A stretch of 64,000 nucleotides of DNA from Solwaraspora sp. WMMD406 (GTDB lineage: Bacteria; Actinomycetota; Actinomycetes; Mycobacteriales; Micromonosporaceae): assembly GCF_029626025.1 (NCBI RefSeq), contig NZ_JARUBF010000001.1, positions 3,906,001 to 3,970,000 of the forward strand. Direction: 5' to 3'. This document shows, in pieces, positions 23,921 through 33,106 of the stretch. How positions within the stretch are numbered: position 1 is the first letter of the stretch; each line of letters begins with the position of its first letter. The translations under genes were made by a program, and so were the position numbers. Below the pieces are notes generated by a model. That model saw only the letters and a list, made by a program, of their open reading frames with translations. It did no database searches and was not told where the DNA came from.

Positions 23921-26900
23921 TCAGTACACGTCGCGGACGTAGCGTTTCTCGGCCGCTAGCTGCTTGAGCCAGGCCTGGGCGGCGTCTGGCTCGAGCCGCC
24001 CGTGGGCCGTGGCGATGTCGCGCAGGACGTCGTCGACGTCGCGGGCCATCCGGCGGGCGTCGCCACACACGTACAGGTGTGCCCCGTCCCGCAACCATCT
24101 CCACAACTGGGCACCGTGTTCCCGCATCCGGTCCTGCACGTAGACCTTGGTGCGCTGGTCGCGGGGGAACGCCAGGTCGAGGCGGGTGAGTACACCGTCG
24201 GCACGCAACGCGGCGAGTTCGTCCGCGTAGTAGAAGTCGGTGGCCTGGCGTTGTTCACCGAAGAACAACCAGTTGTCGCCGGTGGCACCAACAGCCTGCC
24301 GTTCCTGCAGGAAGCCGAGAAACGGGGCGATTCCGGTGCCCGGCCCGGCCATGATCATCGCGGTGGCGGGATCCGCAGGGGGCCGGAAGTGTGGTGTCCG
24401 CGCGACGAAGACTCGGACGGGGGTGTCGGGTGCGGCGTCGGCGAGGAAGGCGGAGCAGACGCCTTTGCGTGGGCGCCCGTGGTGGTTGTCGAAGCGGACG
24501 ACGGAGACGGTGAGGCTGACCGCCGCAGGGCTGGTCAGTGGGGTGGAGGAAATCGAATACCGGCGAGGCTGGAGGCGGCTGAGGACGGTAGCCCACTCGG
24601 TGGCGGTGGCGCGGACGGGCCACTCGGCGACGACGTCGATGGCTTGTCGTCCCCACGTCCACTTGGCGAGCTCACCGGTGTTGTCGGGGCGCAGCAGCGT
24701 TTTCAGCTGGGGGTCGCCGGTGTGTTCGGCGACGAATCGCAGCAGGCCGCCGGTGATCCGGGTGATGTCGAGATGCTGACGCAGTGCTTCGGCGAGCGGG
24801 GTGGGTCCGAGGTCGGGTATCTCGATCGGGTCGTCGGGTCGCAAGCCTGTGATGGCGAGCCATTCGTCGACCAGGCCGGGGCCGTTGGTGGGCCAGACGC
24901 CGAGTGCGTCGCCGACCTGGTATGCCAGCTCGCCGCCGGTGTCGAAGGTGAACCGGCGAACGTCCTTGGCAGAGCCGGGCCGACTCAGCCGGTGGTTTCC
25001 GGTGAGGACGGCGGTGAGCGGGTGCGTCTTCGTCGCGGCGATCGGTGTGCCGGCCCGCGTCGGCCGCTGGCCGGTCGCCGAACCGGAACGGGGTACGGCC
25101 GAACCGGAACGGGGTACGGTCGCCGGTGTGGTGGTGGGCCGGGGCGGGGTGGTCAGCGCGGCGAGGACTTGGTCGAGCCAGGCGTTGGCGGTGGATTCGT
25201 AGTCGGGTTCGCAGTCGGCGCGGTCGTTGAGGCGGATGCCGCCGAGCTCGGCGAGGCGGGCGTCGAGTCGGCGGCCGTGACCGCAGAAGTCGGCGTAGCT
25301 GGAATCACCGAAGGCGAGTACCGCGTAGCGACGCCCGTCCAGCCGGGGCGGGCTGTCGCCGGTGAGCGACCGCCAGAAGGCGTCGCCGTTGTCGGGGGCG
25401 TCCCCGTCGCCGAAGGTGCTGGTGACCAGGAGCAGATCCGCCGCGGCTCCGAGCGCGTCGGTGGCGGTGGTGTCCATGGCGCGCAGGACGGGTCGCAGGC
25501 CGGCGTCGGTGAGTCGGGCGGCGACGGTTCGGGCGAACTCCTCGGCGGTGCCGGTCTGCGATGCCCACAGCACGTGGACCTCACGGGCGTCCCGGGTGGT
25601 CGGCTGGTCGATGATCGACGCGGCTGAATCCCTGCCGGCCAGTGGCGTGGTCTGGGCGTACGTCGCGGCCAGCAGACCGTTGAGCCAGTGTCGGGTGTCG
25701 GCGTCGAACGGTGCCGTCGGCGGGAGCACCGGTGCCGTACCTGCGGGTGGTGTGGCGAGCGCCGTCAGGAAGCCGGCCAGGTAGTGGCGCTGCCCGTCGG
25801 ACAGTGGTGGTGGGGTGAGGTCGAGTCCGAGGATGCCACGTACCGCCGCCGCCGGTGTCGTCTCGGCCGGTGTCGTCTCGGCCGGCGGGAGCGCCCTGGT
25901 CGGGACGGGCACCGGCGCGGGTACGGCGGGCGCGGCGACCCGGCTCAGCGTGACGGCGCAGACCTTCAGCTCCGGTTGGAAGGAGATCGGGTCGACGGCG
26001 TCGTTGGTGACGGCGTTGATGCTGAGATATTCGCCGAACAGGTCGTTCCAGTGGAACGGGGCGAAGCAGCCGCCCGCCATCACCCGGTCGGTGACCACTG
26101 CGGGCAGCACGGCGCGGCCCCGGCGGGAGGCGACCTCGACGTGGTCGCCGTCGACGATCGCCAGCGCCCGTGCGTCGACCGGGCTGATTTCGACGAACGG
26201 GCGGGGGTTGAGCTTGTTCAGCTTCGCCAGCTTGCCGGTCTTGGTCATCGTGTGCCACTGATGCTGCAGACGGCCGGCGTTGAGCACGAACGGGAAGTCG
26301 TCGTCGGGCAGTTCGGCGGCGGGCAGATGCGGGCGGGCGAAGAACACCGCCCGGCCGTTTGCCGTAGCGAAATTCAACCGTGGTCGGGTGCCGTCTGGGC
26401 GGATCCGTACGGGCTGGTTGACGCCGTCGTTGAGGTAGCGGATCGGATTGCGGCGGTGGCAACCGGCCGGGGCCGGCCACTGCACGGGGCCGTCGGCGAG
26501 CCGTTCGTAGCTGACGCCGCGTAGGTCGTACCCGGTCTGCGGGTTGGCGAACTGCTGGATCTCGGCGAAGATCTCGGCGGCACTGGTGTAGGTGAACGCG
26601 TCGGCGTACCCCATCTCACAGGCGACTCTGGCGATCAACTCCCAGTCCGGCAGCGCCTGTCCCGGCGGGTCGACGACGGGGCGGACCTGGGTGAGGTTCC
26701 GCTCCGAGTTGATCATGATGCCGTCGGTCTCCGACCACATCGCCGCCGGCAGCACGATGTCGGCGTACGCGTTGGTCTCGGTGTCGGCGAACGCGTCCTG
26801 GGTGACGACGAACTCGGCCGTCTCGAGCGCTTGGATGACGATCTTCCGGTTGCCCACCGAGGCCACCGGGTTGGTGCAGATGATCCAGCAGGCCTTGATC

Positions 26901-28090
26901 CGGCCCTCCGCCATCTGGGAGAACAGGTCCACGGTGCCCGTGCCGACCTCGGTTCGCAGTGTTCCGGCGGGTATGCCCCAGGCGTTCTCGACGAACGCGC
27001 GGTCCGGCGCGACGAGCACCGAGCGTTGGCCGGGCAGGCCGGGACCCATGTAGCCCATCTCCCGGCCGCCCATGGCGTTGGGCTGCCCGGTGAGCGAGAA
27101 CGGGCCCGAGCCGGGTCGGCAGATCGCGCCGGTGGCCAGGTGCAGGTTGATCAGTGCGTTGGTGTTCCAGGTGCCGTGGGTGGACTGGTTGAGGCCCATC
27201 GTCCAGCAACTCATCCAGTTCTCGGCCGACCCGATCAGTTCGGCGGCCCGCCGCAGGTCGGCCTCGGGGACACCGGTGATCTCGGCGACCCTGTCCGGCG
27301 GATAGTCGGCCAGGAACTCCGGCATCGCCTCCCAACCGTCGGTGTGCTCGGCGATGAACTCCTCGTCGAGGCGTCCGGCGGAGGCGATCAGGTGCAGCAG
27401 ACCGTTGAGCAGAGCCAGGTCGGTGCCGGGGCGGACCGGCAGGTACAGGTCGGCCTTGTCAGCGGTGGCGGTACGGCGCGGATCGACGACAATCAACGTC
27501 GCGCCGGCCTTGACCCGGTCGAGCAGGCGCAGGAACAGGATCGGATGGCAGTCGGCCATGTTCGCGCCGATGACGAGGAACACGTCGGCGTGATCGAAGT
27601 CGTCGTACGAGCCGGGCGGGCCGTCCGCGCCGAGCGACAGCTTGTAGCCGGTGCCGGCGCTGGCCATGCACAGCCGCGAGTTCGACTCGATCTGGTTGGT
27701 CCCGATGAACCCCTTGGCGAGCTTGTTGCTGAGGTACTGCGCCTCGAGGGTCATCTGCCCGGAGACGTAGAGGGCGACCGCGTCCGGGCCGTGGGTGTCG
27801 ACGACCGCCCGTAGCCGCCGGGCGGTCTCGGTGATCGCGGTGTCCACGTCCCGATCCACCGGTGTCGCGCCGCGCTCCTCGCGGACCTTGGCGGTCGCCA
27901 GCCGGCCTGCGGCGGCGAGCAGATCCGCGCTGGTCGCACCCTTGGTGCACAACCGGCCCGCGTTCGCGGGATGGGCCCGGTCACCGCTGGCCCGGACGAC
28001 CTTGCGGTTGCCGTCCGGGCCACGGCCGATGTCCAGGACGATGCCGCAACCGACACCACAGTACGAGCAGACGGTCCGGACCTGCGTCAC
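23921..28090 (-). CDS. Bifunctional assimilatory nitrate reductase / CysJ-type flavoprotein reductase
   Basis: 1389 residues using the GTG at 28090 (GAGGGCG upstream; an in-frame GTG at 28108 is an alternative). N-terminal [4Fe-4S] motif CSYCGVGCG, then the molybdopterin oxidoreductase core (about 60-560: [47 protein letters not shown]), and a molydopterin-dinucleotide domain (about 600-715). After a Pro/Ala-rich linker come a flavodoxin-like FMN domain ([30 protein letters not shown]), a CysJ-type FAD domain (RRYSISSTP) and an NADPH domain ([19 protein letters not shown]-terminal EKRYVRDVY). The chain can therefore pass electrons from NADPH to the Mo site alone. Known in actinobacteria as a fused nitrate/sulfite-reductase-flavoprotein type. 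Confidence 0.92.
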   Translation of the reverse strand: MTQVRTVCSYCGVGCGIVLDIGRGPDGNRKVVRASGDRAHPANAGRLCTKGATSADLLAAAGRLATAKVREERGATPVDRDVDTAITETARRLRAVVDTHGPDAVALYVSGQMTLEAQYLSNKLAKGFIGTNQIESNSRLCMASAGTGYKLSLGADGPPGSYDDFDHADVFLVIGANMADCHPILFLRLLDRVKAGATLIVVDPRRTATADKADLYLPVRPGTDLALLNGLLHLIASAGRLDEEFIAEHTDGWEAMPEFLADYPPDRVAEITGVPEADLRRAAELIGSAENWMSCWTMGLNQSTHGTWNTNALINLHLATGAICRPGSGPFSLTGQPNAMGGREMGYMGPGLPGQRSVLVAPDRAFVENAWGIPAGTLRTEVGTGTVDLFSQMAEGRIKACWIICTNPVASVGNRKIVIQALETAEFVVTQDAFADTETNAYADIVLPAAMWSETDGIMINSERNLTQVRPVVDPPGQALPDWELIARVACEMGYADAFTYTSAAEIFAEIQQFANPQTGYDLRGVSYERLADGPVQWPAPAGCHRRNPIRYLNDGVNQPVRIRPDGTRPRLNFATANGRAVFFARPHLPAAELPDDDFPFVLNAGRLQHQWHTMTKTGKLAKLNKLNPRPFVEISPVDARALAIVDGDHVEVASRRGRAVLPAVVTDRVMAGGCFAPFHWNDLFGEYLSINAVTNDAVDPISFQPELKVCAVTLSRVAAPAVPAPVPVPTRALPPAETTPAETTPAAAVRGILGLDLTPPPLSDGQRHYLAGFLTALATPPAGTAPVLPPTAPFDADTRHWLNGLLAATYAQTTPLAGRDSAASIIDQPTTRDAREVHVLWASQTGTAEEFARTVAARLTDAGLRPVLRAMDTTATDALGAAADLLLVTSTFGDGDAPDNGDAFWRSLTGDSPPRLDGRRYAVLAFGDSSYADFCGHGRRLDARLAELGGIRLNDRADCEPDYESTANAWLDQVLAALTTPPRPTTTPATVPRSGSAVPRSGSATGQRPTRAGTPIAATKTHPLTAVLTGNHRLSRPGSAKDVRRFTFDTGGELAYQVGDALGVWPTNGPGLVDEWLAITGLRPDDPIEIPDLGPTPLAEALRQHLDITRITGGLLRFVAEHTGDPQLKTLLRPDNTGELAKWTWGRQAIDVVAEWPVRATATEWATVLSRLQPRRYSISSTPLTSPAAVSLTVSVVRFDNHHGRPRKGVCSAFLADAAPDTPVRVFVARTPHFRPPADPATAMIMAGPGTGIAPFLGFLQERQAVGATGDNWLFFGEQRQATDFYYADELAALRADGVLTRLDLAFPRDQRTKVYVQDRMREHGAQLWRWLRDGAHLYVCGDARRMARDVDDVLRDIATAHGRLEPDAAQAWLKQLAAEKRYVRDVY
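25078..25119. repeat. 21-bp exact tandem duplication in the reductase linker
   Basis: Two identical 21-bp units (25078-25098, 25099-25119) encode a doubled VPRSGSA heptapeptide in the linker between the FMN and FAD domains. A similar short doubling (TTPAE) occurs near 25857-25885 in the Mo/FMN linker. Both sit in unstructured linkers where length drift is tolerated. Confidence 0.9.
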
Positions 28091-28401
28091 GTCGCCCTCG
28101 CCGGTCACCCGCACCCCCGACAAATTCGGCCTACGCCGACGGTCACGGTGGCGGCGCGTCCCCGACGCTAGAACCACGTGGTTACCGCGGGATCACAGAC
28201 CCTGGACGTACCGCGTTACCGCACTCCCACATCGCGGCGACGCCGGGATGTGAGGCGGGGACCAAAGGCCAGGCGTACTCGTGACCTTCGCCGGCGGTGG
28301 CCGCTGGCGTCCTGGCGGAGAGTAGCTGACATCGACCAGTACGGCGGTGTCGGCGCCGGACCGCCCCACCGCCGTCCCCGTGGCGACCACACGAGCGGAC
28401 A

Positions 28402-28936
28402 GTGGGCAAGCAGAGCCGGGACAGGGCTCGCGCGCTGCGCGACGCGCGGACCGCGATCGCCGCTCAGCGCAGGCGCGGGCGCGGGCACCGGTGGGCGTAC
28501 GCGGGCGGCGGTGTGGTGATCGCCGCGCTGGTCGTGGCGATCGCGGTGACCCCTGGTGAACGCGGCGAGCCGCGACTCAGGCAGCGTCCCGGCGGACGCG
28601 TCGCAGCGGCCGGCGCTCGCCACCACGGCGGGCTCGCTGTCCGCCGGTGACCCGGCGGCCGAGGTCGAACTCGAGGTGTTCCTGGACTACATGTGCCCGT
28701 TCTGCGGCCGCTTCGAGCGGGCCAACGGCGACGAGATCGCCCGGCTGGTCCGGGCGGGCACCGTACGCCTGGAGCTGTATCCACTGTCGTTCCTGAATGG
28801 AGTATCCGCCGGCAGTGAATACTCCACCCGGGCGGCGAACGCGGTGGCGACCGTGGCGGACCGCGCACCGGACCAGTTCCTCGCGTTCCACCAGGCGCTG
28901 TTCGAGCAGCAGCCCGACGAGGGCACCGAGCGGTGA
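28402..28936 (+). pseudogene. DsbA-type thioredoxin-fold protein, frameshifted and 3'-truncated
   Basis: The first frame encodes a basic N-terminus and a membrane anchor (WAYAGGGVVIAALVVAIAV). At about 28550 the reading continues in the next frame with EVELEVFLDYMCPFCGRFE, containing the CPFC active site, and a DsbA helical segment ending FHQALFEQQPDEGTE. The rest of the DsbA domain (about 80-100 residues) is missing and homology passes directly into a VKOR sequence. An intact ancestor would have been a membrane-anchored disulfide oxidase. One base change plus a deletion are needed, so it is called a pseudogene. Confidence 0.75.
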
Positions 28937-29384
28937 TCAGCTGTGGCACGGTGGGCGGTTCGTGGCAGGCGCAGCTGTTCGGCTTTCCGAACGCATTCCT
29001 CGGGCTGGTCGCGGAACCGGTGGTGATCACCATTTCGGTCGCCGCGCTGGCCGGGGGTCCGGTTCCCGCGATGGTTCATGTTCACGGCGCAGGCCGTCTA
29101 CACCCTGGGCGTGATCTTCGCCTACTGGCTGTTCCAGCAGTCCATGTTCGTCATCGGCGCGCTCTGCCCGTGGTGCCTGTTGGTGACCGTCTCCCACCAC
29201 CTTCGTGTTCGTCACCCTGACACACGTCAACATCCGCGACGGCAACCTCTATCTGCCGCCGCGCTGGCAACGCTTCGCGATCCGGTTCATCGATGCCGAT
29301 CTCGACGTGTTGGCGGTGACCATCTGGATCCTCGTCCTGATCCTGGCCGTGGTGTCGACGTACGGCAGCACGCTGCTGTCGTAG
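28931..29384 (+). pseudogene. Vitamin K epoxide reductase (VKOR) family protein, 5'-truncated, two frameshifts
   Basis: ISCGTVGGSWQAQLFGFPNAFLG is the conserved VKOR loop-Cys and helix region; the N-terminal helix pair is missing. Frame changes at about 29058 and 29197 restore MFTAQAVYTLGVIFAYWLF, GALCPWCLLVTVS (CxxC active site) and a C-terminal THVNIRDGNLYLPPRWQR tail with a last membrane helix, stop at 29384. VKOR normally reoxidises the adjacent DsbA; here both partners were damaged by what looks like one deletion at about 28930. Sequencing errors could explain the single-base shifts but not the missing halves. Confidence 0.75.
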
Positions 29385-29423
29385 CCGCGCCCGCCGGTGC
29401 CCGGTCTCCGCCGGTGCCCGGTC

Positions 29424-30209
29424 TCACCGTCGCGGGTCGGCGGTGCGGGGTCGGGCGCCGGCGACGAACCCGTCGAGTGCCGGGCCGTGCAGCACACCAC
29501 CGGGTACGGGATCGCGCAGCGCCCGTACCGCCAGGCGTGCGACGGGCAGCCGATCCGGCTGTCGTGCCGCGACGAGCACCACGTTGCCGTACCGCCGGCC
29601 ACGGAGCATCCGTCGGTCGGCGACGACGCACACGTCGGCGTAGACCGCCCGCAGGGTCGCCACCTGCACCCGGGTGGCGACCAGCGGCGGCAGGTCGGTG
29701 ACGTTGACCAGGTGGACGCCGTCCGGTCGGAGTACCCGGCCCACCTCGGCGGCGAAGTCGACGGTGGCCACGTGCGTCGGCATCCGAGCGGCCTGGTAGA
29801 TGTCGGCGAGCACCAGGTCGTACGCGTCGGCGGGTGCGGCGGCGACCGCCTCCCGTGCGTCGGCGACGTGAACCTCGACTCCGGCTGGTCGGGGTGGCAG
29901 GTCGCGGGCCGCCAGGTCGACCACGGCCGGGTCCCGTTCCACCACGACCTGCGCCGAGCCCGGCCGGGTCGCGGCGACGTAGCGCGGCAGCGTCAGCGCG
30001 CCGCCACCCAGATGCAGCACATCCAGCGGAGCGCCGGCCGGTGCCGCGACATCGATGACCACGGCCATCCGGCGGACGTATTCGAAATGCAGATAGGTGG
30101 GATCGGCGACATCGACGTACGACTGCTCGACCCCGCCGGCGAGCAGCGTACGGCCGGTGGGCCGGGCCGGGTCGACGACCAGCTCGATCCGGTCGGCGGG
30201 CGTCCGCAT
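29424..30209 (-). CDS. Spermidine-synthase-like SAM-dependent protein
   Basis: 261 residues using the ATG at 30209. The Rossmann motif is LDVLHLGGGALTLPRYVA, followed by VVVERDPAVVDLA and a DAYDLVLADIYQA segment in the place of the polyamine-synthase active-site loop. The family (short SpeE-like or fused-MFS-type proteins) is common in actinobacteria; true spermidine synthase function is uncertain because the DSTDP-type catalytic signature appears as LADIYQ. It lies alone between the VKOR remnant and a response-regulator gene. Confidence 0.75.
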   Translation of the reverse strand: MRTPADRIELVVDPARPTGRTLLAGGVEQSYVDVADPTYLHFEYVRRMAVVIDVAAPAGAPLDVLHLGGGALTLPRYVAATRPGSAQVVVERDPAVVDLAARDLPPRPAGVEVHVADAREAVAAAPADAYDLVLADIYQAARMPTHVATVDFAAEVGRVLRPDGVHLVNVTDLPPLVATRVQVATLRAVYADVCVVADRRMLRGRRYGNVVLVAARQPDRLPVARLAVRALRDPVPGGVLHGPALDGFVAGARPRTADPRR

Positions 30210-30290
30210 GGCCAGCAGGGTAGCCAACCGACACCGGTTGGCGGTGCTCGGCCAGTGCGGCGAGTCCGATTGACGCGTCGACCAAGACCG

Positions 30291-30307
30291 GTCACCGAGT
30301 CGGTGAC
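30291..30307. promoter_or_regulatory. Perfect 17-bp palindrome upstream of the spermidine-synthase-like gene
   Basis: GTCACCGAgTCGGTGAC, 8-bp arms around one base, lies about 85 bp upstream of the 30209 start and downstream of the response-regulator stop. It could be an operator or the stem of a terminator. Confidence 0.4.
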
Positions 30308-30396
30308 GCGCTGAGGTGGTTCGTGAGCCGGTAGCTGCGGTGTGCCGTCGCGGGACACGCGCCTTTCGACCAGACCATGACATTTCGGTTCTCGCC

Positions 30397-31110
30397 TCAA
30401 GACGATTCGGCGCGGTCGAAGCGAAATCCGACACCACGTACGGTGGTGATCCAGTGCTTGTGACCGAGTTTGGCGCGAAGGCTGCTGATGTGGGTATCGA
30501 GCGTTCGTCGGGACCACACATCGCCCCAAACCTGGTTCATGATCTGGGTGCGTGGGATGAGCTTGCCAGGTTGGGAAGCGAGGAGGTGTAGGAGTTGAAA
30601 CTCCTTGCGGGTAAGTTCGACGCATTTGCCGTTGATCTGGACCTGGTTGGCGCTGGGGTCGATGTGGAGGGACCCGTGGGTGATGGTGGCGGGTTTGGTG
30701 TTGGGATGCGTACGCCGCATGACGGCGTGGATGCGGGCCATCAGTTCCGGCATCCCGTACGGTTTGACGAGGTAGTCGTCGGCTCCAGCGTGGAGACCTA
30801 GGACGCGGTCGAGTTCGGTGCCACGGTGAGTGACGGCGATGAGTGGGGTGTCGTGGTGTGTGCGGATGGTACGACAGACTTCGAGGCCGTCGAGGTCAGG
30901 CAGGTCGAGGTCGATGAGGATGAGGTCGGCCTCGGTGTAGGTGTGCAGGGCGTCGGTGGCGGTAGCGACATGGTGGACATCGTGGGCGTGGCGGCGAAGG
31001 GCGGTGACGAGAGTCTCGGCGTCCTGGGTGTGATGCTCGACCACTAGCACACGCCAGCCGTTGGGTCGCGGAGATGCGGTGAGTGAGGCCGTCTCGGGTG
31101 ATTCGGTCAT
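30397..31110 (-). CDS. Orphan OmpR-family response regulator with altered acidic pocket
   Basis: 237 residues. The receiver domain (about 18-130) keeps the phospho-acceptor region LILIDLDLPDLDGLE, the Thr in LIAVTHRG and the Lys in DDYLVKPYG. The acidic pair that coordinates Mg2+ (usually DD after VLVV) is replaced by Glu-His (RVLVVEHHTQD). The C-terminal winged helix (about 140-232) has LTRKEFQLLHLLASQPGKLI and LGHKHWITTVRGVGFRF. No histidine kinase is adjacent. It is divergent to the aldo/keto reductase that opens the polyketide region. Atypical response regulators of the JadR1 type control angucycline clusters, so it is a candidate pathway activator; that link is inference. Confidence 0.85.
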   Translation of the reverse strand: MTESPETASLTASPRPNGWRVLVVEHHTQDAETLVTALRRHAHDVHHVATATDALHTYTEADLILIDLDLPDLDGLEVCRTIRTHHDTPLIAVTHRGTELDRVLGLHAGADDYLVKPYGMPELMARIHAVMRRTHPNTKPATITHGSLHIDPSANQVQINGKCVELTRKEFQLLHLLASQPGKLIPRTQIMNQVWGDVWSRRTLDTHISSLRAKLGHKHWITTVRGVGFRFDRAESS

Positions 31111-31531
31111 GGCTTGAGGATCCCTTTCGACTGGAACGGTGCACACCATCGGTCGGTCTGCTCAGGGGAGCGCACCCTTGCCGATGCCTGTGCCGGTGGC
31201 TGTCCGGTCGGGACGAAGAGCCGCTGCTGGTCCTCGAATCGAGGCGAAGTGGCAGCTTCGCGGCGCGTGAGCGTGGGGAGACGTAGCCGTGTGAAGCCCA
31301 TGATCTACTTGAACACCCCCGTGTGTTCGGTATGCCGAGTCGGCCGGTCTGCGGCCTGCGCGCCGATGATGATAACCGCTTACTGTCACGTCTCAGTTAC
31401 GTTGCGCCCGGCCTGGTGTCCTAGTTGGTCGATCCGCTGCCGCTTGGGGTGATATTGACGAGGAAGAATCCAATAGGCCGGATGGAGGATGTCGGAAGAT
31501 CGACACAGTGGGTCCCGTAGGGTTGGTCGTC
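31111..31531. promoter_or_regulatory. Divergent intergenic region between response regulator and polyketide region
   Basis: 421 bp with no convincing gene. It contains the inverted repeat GAACAC-n6-GTGTTC at 31311-31328, a plausible operator, and locally lower GC around 31290-31500 where promoters for the aldo/keto reductase are expected. No clear -35/-10 pair was assigned. Confidence 0.45.
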
Positions 31532-32524
31532 ATGGAGTACACCCGTCTTGGCCGAAGTGGCCTCTCTGTGTCCCGGCTCGTACTTGGCACAATGAACTTT
31601 GGGCCGGAAACGTCCGAGAAGGACAGTCATCTGATCATGGATCGAGCTCTCGACCTCGGCATAAACTTTTTCGACACCGCCAACGTCTACGGCGCTCGTC
31701 TCGGCGAGGGCGTGACCGAACAGATCATCGGCCGCTGGTTCGCTGGCGGCGACGGCCGGCGCGAGAGGACCATCCTGGCTACGAAGGCCTACCTGCCGAC
31801 TGGCGACTGGCCCAACGACAGTCGACTCTCCGCGCTGCACATCCGCCGTGCGTGTGACGCGTCGTTGCGGCGGCTGGGGACCGACTATATCGACCTCTAC
31901 CAGATGCACCACGTCGATCGAGACACGCCCTGGGACGAGATCTGGGAGGCGTTCCAGGTCCTACGTCAGCAGGGGAAGGTGATCTACTTCGGCTCGTCCA
32001 ACTTCGCCGGCTGGCACCTCGCGCAGGCTCAGGAGGCTGCCCGGTCGCGTCACTTCCTCGGCCTGATCAGCGAGCAGTCCATCTACAACCTCATGACTCG
32101 CTGGATCGAGCTGGAGGTGCTGCCGGCCGCCCGGCACTACGGCCTCGGCGTGATCCCTTGGTCGCCGCTGCATGGCGGCGTGCTCGGCGGAGTCTTGCGC
32201 AAGCAGCGCGAGGGCGGCGCGTCCCGTGGCAACTCCGGCCGGTCGGTCGACGTCCTCGCGAAGAACGGCGAGACCATCGAAGCGTACGAGAATCTGTGCG
32301 CCGACCTCGGCGAACACCCTGCTCACGTCGGTCTCGCGTGGCTGCTCGCGCAGGAGGGCGTGACCGGACCGATCATCGGGCCACGCACGGTAGCGCAGTT
32401 GGAAGGTGCGCTCCGCGCGCTGAACGTCAGCCTCGACCCGGCGACTCTGGCCCGGCTTGACGAGCTGTTCCCGCCGCCTGGGACGAACGGCGGACGGCCG
32501 GCTCCGGAGGCCTACGCATGGTGA
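31532..32524 (+). CDS. NADPH-dependent aldo/keto reductase
   Basis: 330 residues. AKR signature positions: VLGTMNFG, the Asp-Tyr catalytic region INFFDTANVYG, Lys in RTILATKAYLP, His in LYQMHHVDRDTPWDE, and the cofactor-binding LGVIPWSPLHGGVLGG and GPIIGPRTVAQLEGAL. It reduces a carbonyl, perhaps on a polyketide intermediate; it is the first gene on the plus strand of the cluster region but is cut off from the PKS genes by a strong hairpin and about 580 bp, so membership is uncertain. ATG at 31532 is favoured; a GTG at 31508 is in frame. Confidence 0.9.
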   Translation: MEYTRLGRSGLSVSRLVLGTMNFGPETSEKDSHLIMDRALDLGINFFDTANVYGARLGEGVTEQIIGRWFAGGDGRRERTILATKAYLPTGDWPNDSRLSALHIRRACDASLRRLGTDYIDLYQMHHVDRDTPWDEIWEAFQVLRQQGKVIYFGSSNFAGWHLAQAQEAARSRHFLGLISEQSIYNLMTRWIELEVLPAARHYGLGVIPWSPLHGGVLGGVLRKQREGGASRGNSGRSVDVLAKNGETIEAYENLCADLGEHPAHVGLAWLLAQEGVTGPIIGPRTVAQLEGALRALNVSLDPATLARLDELFPPPGTNGGRPAPEAYAW

Positions 32525-32535
32525 CGTGATCCGAT

Positions 32536-32586
32536 GCGCGGCCCGGTTGGGCTCCACGCACCGCGTGGAGCCCAACCGGGCCGCGC
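32536..32586 (+). terminator. Exceptionally long perfect hairpin after the aldo/keto reductase
   Basis: Two 24-bp arms match perfectly around a 3-base loop (acc), beginning 12 bases after the stop codon. A stem this long and GC-rich will block readthrough toward the PKS genes on this strand. Confidence 0.85.
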
Positions 32587-32638
32587 GGCCCGCGGCGTGG
32601 TTCCCGTCGCCGGTGTCGACCCGCCGCCGGGTGTGACG

Positions 32639-32866
32639 ATGACGCACGTGCCTCGGGCATCGGTTCCTGGTGGTGCCAGAAGCATGGGCCGACGCGTGGA
32701 CGAGGCCTTGAACACCTTCCGCCTCGCCGGACAGGCCAACATCGCCCACGTCCGCCGTGACCTCCTCGACCGCGCCGACACCTTCGCCGTCTACGACATC
32801 GACCAAACGAGGATCAAGTCAGACATACAGGAGAACGCCGGACCGCAGGATTTAACCTGTCTCTGA
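32639..32866 (+). CDS. Small hypothetical protein
   Basis: A possible 75-residue product starting MTHVPRASVPGG and containing RRVDEALNTFRLAGQANIAHVRRDLLDRADTF, which could form helices. I recognise no family. There is no obvious ribosome binding site, and it may be a relic of a longer gene. Included because the codon usage is coding-like and no overlapping gene explains it. Confidence 0.3.
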   Translation: MTHVPRASVPGGARSMGRRVDEALNTFRLAGQANIAHVRRDLLDRADTFAVYDIDQTRIKSDIQENAGPQDLTCL

Positions 32867-32894
32867 CATTCGTGTGCGATGCCGTAGAGATCTC

Positions 32895-32976
32895 TGTCAA
32901 ACCTCCGAACTGATATTGACAGATATCTAAGATCGAGGAGGTTGACGTGGCTTCTGGATCCGAAGAAGATAGATGA
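32895..32976 (+). promoter_or_regulatory. AT-richer leader with inverted repeat and micro-ORF upstream of the HTH gene
   Basis: CTGTCAA and TTGACAG (within 32895-32922) form an inverted repeat in the least GC-rich stretch of the region. Next come a near-perfect Shine-Dalgarno GAGGAGG (32935-32941) and a 9-codon frame beginning GTG at 32947 and ending TGA at 32976 (VASGSEEDR). This could be a leader peptide or the broken start of a lost gene. Confidence 0.35.
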
Positions 32977-33106
32977 CAAGATCCGGCGCTCTGTCGCCAT
33001 CTCATTCCGGTGCCTTCCGGTTCTGCTGCCATCGTTGTTGTTCAGGGCGCTGCGGCCTGCGCGGAAGTGGTGAGCTGGACGTTATTCGCTTTGAGTGGGG
33101 GACTCT

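Noticed and set aside
24002-25627. 541-codon plus-strand frame antisense to the nitrate reductase
   Set aside because: No recognisable motif, low-complexity Gly/Val/Arg composition, and the opposite strand encodes conserved flavoprotein domains.
25857-25885. Short direct repeats suggesting a CRISPR or VNTR array
   Set aside because: Only two in-frame copies inside a protein linker; no spacers or cas genes anywhere in the window.
28091-28401. GlnR-box-like elements (GTAAC/GGTAAC repeats) between the nitrate reductase and the DsbA remnant
   Set aside because: The spacing and second half-site do not fit the gTnAc-n6-GaAAc pattern well enough to call, although nitrogen control of this gene would be expected.
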